Shown: in pieces, positions 55,594-64,000 of the stretch
Position numbering within the stretch: position 1 is the first letter of the stretch
Layout: every line of letters begins with the position of its first letter
Assembly: GCA_003415625.1 (NCBI GenBank)
Contig: PYIU01000004.1
Span: forward strand, 3,286,001-3,350,000
Reading direction: 5' to 3'
DNA: 64,000 nucleotides
DNA from: Aquanectria penicillioides
Taxonomy: Eukaryota; Ascomycota; Sordariomycetes; Hypocreales; Nectriaceae
The notes under the pieces: generated by a model
Databases searched by the model: none
What the model saw: only the letters and a program-made list of their open reading frames with translations
Told to the model about the DNA's origin: nothing
Translations under genes and position numbers: made by a program

Positions 55594-57219
55594 TCACAAT
55601 AGAATTGCGGCGACACCCATAGCCATCATGAAAGAGGCTACTACGGCAGGGGCAAGCAGGTGGGCACCGGCGTTGCCCTTGTTGCCCGAAGAGGAGTCTG
55701 AAGACCCCGTCACCGTGACGGTGGGCCGAGTGCCGGAGCCCGTGGACTTGCTGCCGGTGGTTCCAGTGACAGTAGGGAGGGCCTTGTCGCCGGCCTTGAG
55801 CTCAACAATGTTGTTGGACGTCGAGTTGACGTTGGCCTCGGCGATGCCGACTTGCTTGTTGGTCAGGTCGTAGACGACGTAAGCGGAGCGCAGGAAGGTG
55901 TCGCCGAGCAAGGCAAAGGAGCTGTTGTCGACGCCGTAGTCGGAGGCGGAGGCGATGCCGAACATGCAAGCACCGGTCCAGCCGCTGAAGATCTGGCTGA
56001 GCTGGGGGTCGTTCATGATCTGGCTCTGCACGCTGGCAAAGGAGTTGACGACCATCTGGTTGATGGGGACGGTAATGGTCTTGCCGTTGAAACCAAAGTC
56101 GAAGGTGATGCCCTCGCCCTTGGAGCCGGCGTAGGCGCAGTCGACAAAGGGCACGCTGACGCCTGAGACGGTGCGGATGTCGAAGGCGTCCCAGATGTCC
56201 TGGACGGCCTCGTCGGGCAGCAGGCAGATAGTAGAGCCGGAGTCGAGGATGGCGTTGGCGGAGAAGCTCTGGACGGCGACGCTGGACTTGCCCTTGGGGA
56301 CGTTGATGTTGAACGACTTCATCTGGACGGTAAATGAGGTGATGTTTTCGGACTGGAAGTCGCTGACGAGGGGCAGGGTGGACAGTTACCGATGAACTTG
56401 TTGGTGTCAATGCCGCCGAAGAGGATGGTGCCCTGCTTGGAGTTGAGGTCGTTCAGGTATAGGCTGAAGGAGCGAGTGTTGATGTAGCCCTGAGTAACCA
56501 TGTTGTCGAGGATGGTGGCGTACTTGGTCGACGAGGCGACGTTTGTGTCGAATCCCAGGCCCATGATGCCCGTGGGGCGCACCGACTTCTTTGCCAGGCC
56601 GAGCTGTTGGTTCTTGATGGCCTTGCCACCGATGGTGACGGTGTCGTTGAAGTAGTCGCCGGTGATGCGGCGGCCATCGAGGTAGGTGATATCGAAACCG
56701 TTTGACTGGACATTGCTGTAGGTGGTGCTCTTGTCGGCGTTGACTAATACGCGACGAGAAACATTTCAGTCAGTATTCGGATCGAGAGAATGTATGGTGG
56801 TTTGAAGAAATTACACGCCGTGGTGGAGCCATGCCATCCATGCCCATGTCGCCAACTCAAAAAAAAAACAACCATGCAAGAGGAAACCGGTCGACGAGAG
56901 ATGACTTACAAGATGTCATGCAGTAGCCGTTTGTGGCCTGGAGCTTCAAGCTGTTGCAGAGGTCGGCCGAGTCCGAATTGACCCAGGTGTCGCTGCTGCC
57001 AGTGTCGAGCAGGAAGCCGAGCTTCTGACCGGGGGTGCCAATCTCGAACTCAGCGTAGTAGCCACCGCCGGTGATGTTGTTGATGGCGTCGAGATCGAGC
57101 GTGTCTCGCTTGGTGATGCTGAGGAGGTGGTCGAAGTTGTACTTTTGGACGTCGACGGCGACGGTGCCGGCCTGCGCGTAGGTCGCGGCGAGGGCGAGGA
57201 GAGGGATTGAGGAGCGCAT
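55594..57219 (-). CDS. GPI-anchored yapsin-like aspartyl protease, with one frameshift
   Basis: About 487 residues from two exons (57219-56910 and 56743-55594; intron 165 nt, GTAAGT...TAG). It is a pepsin-family endopeptidase at the cell surface. The signal peptide is MRSSIPLLALAATYAQAGT; the first lobe has GYYAEFEIGTPGQ and the catalytic DTGSSDTW (near residue 70). The second lobe has the catalytic DSGSTICLLP (near 270), a SGWTGACMFGI region and ALLGDTFLRSAYVVYDL. The C-terminus has a Ser/Thr-rich stalk and a hydrophobic tail (LLAPAVVASFMMAMGVAAILL) after a small-residue site, as expected for a GPI anchor. The frame changes at about 56384-56389, where GGTAACTG would need one more base (GGTAAGCTG, giving FIGKLSTLPL). 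Both flanks are conserved, so a consensus error is likely. Propeptide KRDT suggests Kex2-type processing. The start is confirmed by a second copy of the promoter across the N gap. Confidence 0.87.
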
Positions 57220-57273
57220 GGTTGTGAGCGTTGTGGGTGTAAATATATGTAGTAAGTAAAGCTGGTGATGGTG
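57110..57273. repeat. First copy of 164-bp duplication flanking the assembly gap
   Basis: Identical, base for base as far as I can read, to 57576-57739. It contains the first 37 codons of the protease plus its upstream leader. Two copies meeting at an N gap, each ending exactly at the gap edge, point to two overlapping contig ends that were not merged. Confidence 0.93.
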
Positions 57274-57575
57274 NNNNNNNNNNNNNNNNNNNNNNNNNNN
57301 NNNNNNNNNNNNNNNNNNNNNNNNNNNNNNNNNNNNNNNNNNNNNNNNNNNNNNNNNNNNNNNNNNNNNNNNNNNNNNNNNNNNNNNNNNNNNNNNNNNN
57401 NNNNNNNNNNNNNNNNNNNNNNNNNNNNNNNNNNNNNNNNNNNNNNNNNNNNNNNNNNNNNNNNNNNNNNNNNNNNNNNNNNNNNNNNNNNNNNNNNNNN
57501 NNNNNNNNNNNNNNNNNNNNNNNNNNNNNNNNNNNNNNNNNNNNNNNNNNNNNNNNNNNNNNNNNNNNNNNNNNN
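57274..57575. other. Assembly gap (302 N)
   Basis: The bases are undetermined. The gap is framed by the 164-bp identical copies 57110-57273 and 57576-57739; the true distance is probably negative (overlap), so no sequence may be missing at all. Confidence 0.98.
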
Positions 57576-57739
57576 TTGGTGATGCTGAGGAGGTGGTCGA
57601 AGTTGTACTTTTGGACGTCGACGGCGACGGTGCCGGCCTGCGCGTAGGTCGCGGCGAGGGCGAGGAGAGGGATTGAGGAGCGCATGGTTGTGAGCGTTGT
57701 GGGTGTAAATATATGTAGTAAGTAAAGCTGGTGATGGTG
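57576..57739. repeat. Second copy of 164-bp duplication flanking the assembly gap
   Basis: Identical to 57110-57273. On the minus strand it encodes again the start of the protease (MRSSIPLLALAATYAQAG) but ends at the gap after LLSIT, so it should not be annotated as a separate gene. The natural promoter continues to the right at 57740. Confidence 0.93.
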
Positions 57740-58412
57740 GTGAGATCTTGGTAATAGCGGGTAAACCCAGGAGATGGGATCTGTCTCTCGTCGCGATCCG
57801 GGGGAATAGCTGATGTTTCGGGTGGATGTCTTTCGTTCGTTGGTATGCCGTGTGTCACTGCCGGGAATCAGGGACGTTTACGAATAAGCTCTTGGTGAAT
57901 AATGGATGCTGGTCGCAAAGGAATAGGAAACCCAGATGCCAAACCCCCCCCGATTGAGAACCCGCCACCAGAAGCCAGAGGCAAAACACCAAAATCCAAA
58001 GAAAGAACGACTGGATGGGTCGCAAGCGGGCGACGAGAGGAGGAGGCAAAATAAAATAAAATAAAAATCTATATAATGAAGAAAACAAAAAACGACGATG
58101 CAGGCTGAGAATCGATGACGGGAAGCACAGGCAGGGCGGGCAGGCAGGGGTGGGTGCCGTTGGAGCGTTAGTCATACTAAGCATGTAGGTACTATGTATT
58201 ACAGTTTGGCCGTGGTGGTGGCCACCCACAAGTTACACAGCGCAACCGCATCTCCTCAGTGCGCCACCCACACCAAACAGGGCCCCCGTATTTCACCTAG
58301 CCCAGCTGCTAGGCCCGTCCAGCCTAGGACGCCCCCCAGGGCCCTTGGCGTTCCTTGCCTTGCCTTGCTTAGCGCTGGGCGTAGCCACCCTCGTCTGTCA
58401 GCACTTGGGGCG

Positions 58413-58452
58413 TGGAGTGGACTGGAGTGGACTGCGGTGGACTGCAGTGGAC
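58413..58452. repeat. 10-bp tandem repeat, four copies
   Basis: Units TGGAGTGGAC, TGGAGTGGAC, TGCGGTGGAC and TGCAGTGGAC follow without gap. It lies about 1.2 kb upstream of the protease start. No function can be assigned. Confidence 0.8.
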
Positions 58453-61056
58453 TACTACTGTGTACAGTGGGCAGGGGGCGCGGGAGCTCACGAAACGTGG
58501 ACGGAGAATCCGTGCCGTAGGTAGTTAGCTGTCGCCGTCACTTAGCCAGCGGCTTTGCGCTCGCTCCCCTTGCGGTGCGGCGCCGGCGCTTCGCTGGTTG
58601 CGTGGGCAGTTGCGCCCATTCATCTCTTTCTCGGTCCTGGAGCCAATTGCGCCGCTGGAGAGCTCAGGTGTGGCCCTGTTTCTCGAGCTTGCCGTTGTGG
58701 CAACGGGTGGCCATACAACAGTACATAGGTACCTAGATTACCATATGGTAGAGTCGGGAGGAGACACGGATTGATTATCAGCCATGTGCAACGAACGACC
58801 CTCACCAACCAACCCTTCTCCGGTACTCTGTATGTTACCTACTGTATGTCATGTTGCACCAGGACTGTACTATGTAGGTCTGCATGGAATGCGCGTCCGC
58901 TGCGCCCTCCCGCCACGCCGTTCCTGTCACTTCTCGCCCTGCTTGTGCATGTAGATTCGAATTGACATGTGCGGCAGCTAGCCTAAAATCCAAAATACAA
59001 GGTCGTCTTTTGGCCAGCCCTCTGTGCATGGCGCGCCGTGTTCCCGGCACACAGAGATCCGAGACGGCTGTGTGACAGAGCCTAGAGAAGGGGAAACGCT
59101 TCGACAACCCAGCGGAGCCAACGCAGCCAGCGCAGCACACCCATTCGACAGTTGACACATTCTCGTGCTTGATAGGGGAGCCGATAGCCGGTTGTTTGTT
59201 ACGGGCCCTGGTTCCCTCAGCTGCCATTTGCCTGCGAATGCCTGTGAATACGGATAGTTATGCTCTATCTGCGAGTCCCTGACTGCATCGACTGGTGCTG
59301 TTACTGGCCCCTAGGCACCGCATCGTCCACCCATGACCCTGACGCACTGCTCCGTACTCACGTTGCAGTAGCCGCCAACCACCACCGCCCCGGCATATCC
59401 TATTGTGCTGTGGTGTTGTTGCGCTAGACGGTGTTCCGTATGTGGAGATAGATTAAGGCCGTGCCGATTGACCCGGAAGGATGGTGAGAGTAAGAAATTT
59501 CTGGCACACAACGGTCAACGAAAAAAAAAGACAACTCTCTCTCACTGGCTACATACCCAGTTGCGGTATTTCAAAACGGTCAGCCCATAAGCTCCACTAT
59601 GCCGGTAAATCAGTTGAGAAGGGAAAAAAAAAGAAAAGAAAAAAAAAGAGTCAATATCCCGTCAGCATATTGCCCCTATCGAGCATTCACCCCCGGCGCG
59701 CGCTTCAAGCATCCAAATAGAGGGCTATTTAAGACTACGATGGCACCATCCGAGACCGACCTGGGCGACCTGGCACATGGGGTCATACAACAGTCAATAA
59801 CTTAACCTAGAATGTATCGCTAGGGGGGTGGGGGCGGTACCTAATACATATGAGTGACATGGCCCCTGCTCCCACGAATACCTACCTATTTCCGGGCTGA
59901 AAGAGAGACAAGTGGGGAGAGGGGGAGGCTCTGGGCCACCGAGGTTCCATTCACCCAAATCTCTAACCGCGCGAGCAACTAGAGAAGCGATATTACAGGG
60001 CTGACATTCTGGGACCTTGGTAAGCGGCCCGATGTTATTTGTTCCGGTACGGAGTATGTTTTATCTTATCTTTTTCTTAGTTTTCTTCTTAGCCCTCACC
60101 AAACTGGATTCGAGACGTGACCGTAGCAGCGAAAAAGAAGTAGATCCACCCTAACAAGACACGACCCTGCTCTGGCTCGGGCCTTTCCCTCCTCACCTCA
60201 GCCAACATCATGACGTCTATACAGCGCAGATGGCAAGTAAATTACCACTAAACAGAGAGCCTTTATGCCAAGCCCTGCAGAGAATTGCCTTCCTTCGCGA
60301 AGCTGACGATCGAAGTCCACTCCACCGCTCTCAGGGAGTAGCCTCCTCTCCAGTGCCGGGCATCCTCACCAGGGCATAGTGGCGTCGTGAGCTACGGTAT
60401 GTAGCCAACGACGACGCCCGAGGGAGCCGGAGTGTCGCTGGGAACGCTGCGCATGGGATTGCCACGACTGCTTTTAGCGTCGATTTCTGGATGCAAGGAC
60501 GCTGTCCATCATAGTACTCAACTTCCTGGTGTGTGCGAGAGGCGTCGTCGTGCAGGTCCAAAAAGGCAAAAAGATGGTGGTGGTTTACGTCCCTACCTAT
60601 TCATGTGGGGGCTGCAGCTTTGCCCGCTTGGCTCAGCGTGAGTGGCTGTGGCGGGGGGAATGAAGGGGTTCATCCTTTCCACATAGAACTCTCTCCAACT
60701 TGAGCCTCTCTTTGCGACATCATAGCCACTGCGAACCTTTGCCACACTGCCTCGAGTCGTTGGTCAATGGGGGATCTTCCCCCCAGTGAACTGGGTGACC
60801 TTGCATCGCCAAGCATCTCGCGTTGGTTCTCTGGAGTGTAAAACCAACCCCAACCACAACCCCAACACCGTAACAGCAACGGGCATTGGTTTTTTTTTCC
60901 ACCACCTGGGTTGTCCGCACGCCATGCACGTGTACCCGTCACACCGCACAAAATATAGCCTCCTTAGCAGAATGGCACATGATGGGCTGCTGCGTAACTT
61001 TGTGGAAGGGGGCCGTGAAGATCGCACGGCTCGTCATGATCAAAATGTTAAATCGA

Positions 61057-61059
<3 letters not shown>

Positions 61060-61091
<32 letters not shown>
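61060..61091. repeat. T32 homopolymer tract
   Basis: Thirty-two T residues in a row, the longest homopolymer of the window. It is the sort of tract in which sequencing and consensus length are unreliable. Confidence 0.95.
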
Positions 61092-61942
61092 CGTTTTTCC
61101 CACTGCCACTATTTTGTTTGCGCGCTCGTGGCAATTGAATCGCACAAATTGGCTAGCTACCTGAATAACCATTGCCAAATCTGGCCTTTCGCCTGTTCGA
61201 CCTGCGACGAATTTGATCCCAGCTGAAAGGTCCAAGCACTCGTTCACCGGCCGTGCAAGGTTTATTTTGAGTTGCACAAAAGGAGCCTCGTAGTTGTAGT
61301 TGGGCATTCACCAAAATGAAGAGGACCAACGACTTTATCACTGTTGCACTGCCAACTAGTCGATATTGAACTGCCTTGTCAATCTATTACATTTACTCAG
61401 CCATGCTGCTATATCAATCACCCAACTGCAGAACAACTCTAGTCTGGTGCATAGCCCTGTAGGATTGCAACTACTGGAATATGAAGGAGACACCTAAAGA
61501 AACCCAAAAACATGTGGGATGTTCATACCCATACGCAGAAGGCAACACGTAGTCGTGCGTAGCCATTGGCAGAATAAAAATCATGTACCCTTGAATTGCA
61601 GGGCATTCATCCATCAGTCTCCCAGAGTGGCTGGATTGTACGAGAGAGAGAGTTTGCGCATCTGGTGGTGATTGAGCTTACTTTCACCTACCTGCCATGA
61701 CTCAGGCTAGATCAATGGAGAATTCACACACTGAAGCGGGCACAGAATCCTTTGGCAACATGGTCAATTAATGTAGAATACGTCAAGCCGTAAATGTCCA
61801 CCTAGGTATCACTGACAATCTGAACCAACCTTCAAACCCGAGCCCAGACACAAGATCTGCCATAACGCGAAAACTCCAATGCCGTCCCCAACAAGTAAAG
61901 TCAAGAGTTCGCTAGAAATAAACCCTCAGAGAAAGGAAAGCT

Positions 61943-63617
61943 TTACGATAGTTTCTTCTGCATCAAGTCGGCCAACTCATCGAGAAGCTCAACCGTCTCG
62001 GCCGGGCTGGCAATCCACGCCGTCGTCCCTACGCTCCGCGCCTTGAAGTCGTTTGACCCGGCGCTCAGGAACTGGTCTCCAACGTGCAGTGTGTTCTCGC
62101 CCCTGATAGCACCGTTGCCTCCCTTTCTGCCAAACCACTGCTGGCACACAGTCACGCCCCAGCTCTTGTCGCCAATGTCGACAAAGACGTCTCGCCCACC
62201 GTTGAAAGCACAGAATGGGACACGGCGGGATCCAGCCATAGTAAATGCGGCAGATGGCGACGATCGGTTGGCCGGGCTCTCGGTTGATGAACCCAGCGTG
62301 CTAAGCTCCAGGATGCGCTGGACGACAAGAACCGTCTCCTCGAGGCTCTCGCGGGCGATGCGAACGTCGGGCGTCTTGGGGATAATGCCGACGGCACGGT
62401 CTTTGCGGAGGATGATGGCAGGCAGATTCATGGTCTTGACACAATCGCGCAAGGCTGACTCGGCCACGTCTAGCAGGTTCGTGATGTCAATATCCGACCA
62501 CGACGCCATCTCAGGCGTGAGCCACTCGTTGCGGTCCACGGGGGCCAGGCGATAAGGAGATGAGGGGGAGAATTCGAAGAGGTAGTTTGCTTCACCGCCC
62601 ATGATTACAATGTTTTGTTTCTGGATGGGGTCCAAATCTTCGGCTGTGGCAATGGCGTCGAGCAGGCCGTGGAGGCGTTCATAGTAGCGGTCAGCGGATG
62701 TGTACCCCGCCGCCGTCACAATTCCAATCTTGATATTCTTGCGAAGTAGGTCTGAAAAACATCAGCAAATCTAATTTTTGTAATAATTCAACATCTGCCT
62801 TACCGAGGAGTCGGGGAATAACAGGACTGGAAGGGAGGAGGCTCTCGCCGTCGTCGTACAACGTCACATCACCATCGAAGGTTGCTAGCTGCAGTGCCCC
62901 GTTGGTGACAGCCATGGTCTGGGCCGAGTTCAGAATTTGTCTGACATCGTTGAACGAAGGCGCAACAAATCTTCTTGAAGAGATGTATCGTTTCCTATCC
63001 TGATACTTGAACGCTGCCTCTAGCGGAAGCCTGGTGAAGAACGGGCCAACTGTCGGCACCAGCATCTTCAACTTTGAAAGCAGCATACTATCGTCATTTT
63101 GCCGAGCGACTGATTGGAGGTTAATGCGTGGGTTTGGGAGTAGTGTCAGTATCCGCTCGGCTACGTACTGTGGTCGTCAATCATGAGTTCAACATCTCGC
63201 ATGATCTCAGCATATCGGCGGTGAGCCTCCTCGGCCATGAGGGTGACACTGGGGCCATCGCCAAAAACTCCGGTGGGTTGAGAGTACAGAACGAAGGGAA
63301 CGGCCAAAAGACCCTTGACCCATTCTGCGGGCGATGGTTAGCTGATGAGGTTTGTGATACGTGAGAAGTGATGTCAAATGTGGTGTTGATAACGAGTGGG
63401 GCCGATGGGCAAGGGAGAGAGGTCATCATGAGGACTGGGCGAGGAACGGCATTGCTGGACGGATAAAGTGCTGGAGAGGAAATAACGTGCCAATGAACTG
63501 ATCCCGACGGTGCGTCTTGAGGGCATCTATGAATCATCATCAGCCTCACGTTGGCCGCAGCAGATTGGAAATTGGGGGTGGATAAAGCATACACTCCACG
63601 CGATAGCGGGTAGTCAT
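61943..63617 (-). CDS. ISN1: IMP-specific 5'-nucleotidase
   Basis: Predicted 443 residues from five exons (63617-63593, 63526-63491, 63324-63169, 63109-62804, 62751-61943; introns 66, 166, 59 and 52 nt). Isn1 hydrolyses IMP to inosine in the cytosol and belongs to the purine-salvage network. The N-terminus MTTRYRVEYALKTHRRDQFI, LLAVPFVLYSQPTG, DDHIARQNDDSMLLSKLKML and RFVAPSFNDVRQILNSAQ match the family. The HAD-like catalytic block is LATFDGDVTLYDDGESL (DGDVT near residue 150), followed by NIKIGIVTAAGYTSADRYYERL, KQNIVIMGGEANYLFEF and a late VFVDIGDKSWGV and LHVGDQFLSAGSNDFKAR (acidic HAD motif). Intron 2 must start with GC (ATTG|GCACGT) and end CAG to keep the frame QFI|EWVKGLL, a GC-AG intron or a base error. 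All other splice sites are GT-AG. The length agrees with ascomycete Isn1. Confidence 0.92.
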
Positions 63618-64000
63618 GATGGGCGTTGGGTCTGGAGCACGAGGAATTGGATTGGATGGTCAGGAGGATGCAGGTGCTAATTGTAGGAGCTAGGTGTAAT
63701 AACTTGTACGCGGGAGCAGAGTAAGTGAGAGAAAAAGAAGGGAAAGAGACGAAGAAGCAAGAATGAGAAGTTGAGTCAAGATCTTGTGACTCCGAGTTGA
63801 GGGGCAAGTTGAAGCCAAAGCTGTCCGGGTGACGCTGACCGCACGGGAGCCGCCGTGGAGCGGGGAACGCCGACGCACCTGGAATTGGCCCAAGGCGGCG
63901 GAGCTGCGGCGTGTGATTGGCCAGGGCTCCCTCTGAACCCCTGGCTACCCTGGGATCCCGCCCTGCATTGGTGGATAACGACGTCGTCATAGGCGGTGAC
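63618..64000. other. Isn1 promoter region to window edge
   Basis: About 380 bp upstream of Isn1. It is mixed in composition and should hold the Isn1 promoter; the next gene to the right is not visible. The minus-strand ORF 63181-63990 only reads through Isn1 introns and upstream sequence. Confidence 0.5.

Larger units (their letters stand above)
57740..61942. other. 4.2-kb intergenic region with simple repeats
   Basis: No gene is supported. It contains a 10-bp tandem repeat (58413-58452), AAAATAAAATAAAA near 58050, GGTAGGT/TACCTA-type short motifs, A-rich tracts near 59520 and 59625-59650, and a T32 homopolymer (61060-61091). ORFs of up to 146 codons on both strands have no protein-like character. 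The left part is the protease promoter; the right end is the Isn1 3' untranslated region. Confidence 0.5.

Noticed and set aside
57576..57740. Second aspartyl protease gene start right of the gap
   Set aside because: Identical to the copy left of the gap and interrupted by N; best explained as duplicated contig ends.
63181..63990. 269-codon minus-strand ORF at the right end
   Set aside because: It reads through Isn1 introns and promoter in a frame different from the conserved exons, which splice cleanly.
1..64000. CRISPR arrays, operons, phage or intact transposons
   Set aside because: No regularly spaced repeats with unique spacers, no integrase/transposase reading frames or terminal repeats; the gene structure is eukaryotic.

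Overview
This window is eukaryotic, from a filamentous ascomycete (Sordariomycetes, probably Hypocreales; the genus cannot be fixed from sequence alone). Genes are compact, lie on both strands and carry short introns (mostly 47-204 nt) with GTRNGN-type donors and (C/T)AG acceptors. The products are typical fungal housekeeping proteins, long pyrimidine-rich leaders precede several genes, and the one decayed segment carries the C-to-T type nonsense changes expected of repeat-induced point mutation (RIP).

Layout. 0-10 kb: a family-2 glycosyltransferase (+), tail to tail with a New1/Elf1-type ABC-F ATPase (-). 10-17 kb: an Erf2-type DHHC palmitoyltransferase (-), a small predicted mitochondrial membrane protein (+) and phosphoserine phosphatase (-). 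20-24 kb: PAPS reductase (+), Tyw3 (+) and Mic19 (-). 27-29 kb: a ferric-chelate-reductase-like flavocytochrome (+). 30.3 kb: one tRNA-Val(AAC). 30.4-38.2 kb: an accessory, decayed island with an MFS transporter pseudogene (-), an arylsulfotransferase-like pseudogene (+) and a Rec8-type meiotic kleisin (+) that carries two apparent single-base frameshifts. 38.6-42 kb: Rab escort protein (-) and exosome subunit Rrp43 (-). 45.9-50.1 kb: a second, longer ferric-reductase-like protein (+) and an unrecognised 142-residue protein (+). 50.4-57.2 kb: molybdopterin synthase large subunit (-), an RBM5/RBM10-like RNA-binding protein (+) and a GPI-anchored yapsin-like aspartyl protease (-). 61.9-63.6 kb: IMP 5'-nucleotidase Isn1 (-).

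Functional links are loose, as usual for a fungal chromosome arm. Sulfate assimilation (PAPS reductase) and serine synthesis (Ser2) feed the same sulfur amino-acid pathway. New1, Tyw3, the tRNA, Rrp43 and the RBM5-like protein belong to RNA processing or translation. Erf2, the Rab escort protein and the yapsin concern membrane traffic and the cell surface. There is no recognisable biosynthetic gene cluster, CRISPR array, phage or intact transposon.

Assembly quality needs care. A 302-base N gap (57274-57575) is flanked by two identical 164-bp copies of the protease promoter and start, almost certainly an unmerged contig overlap. Single-base frameshifts in otherwise conserved genes (Rec8 twice, the RBM5-like gene, the yapsin and perhaps the New1 N-terminus) may be consensus errors, not mutations. 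In contrast, the MFS and arylsulfotransferase copies have many frameshifts plus in-frame TAA/TAG codons at CpA or TpG sites and are genuine relics. No convincing new biological system was found; the strongest leads are the decayed island beside the tRNA, the status of rec8, a possible GC-AG intron in the Isn1 gene, and the unrecognised small protein at 49.5 kb.
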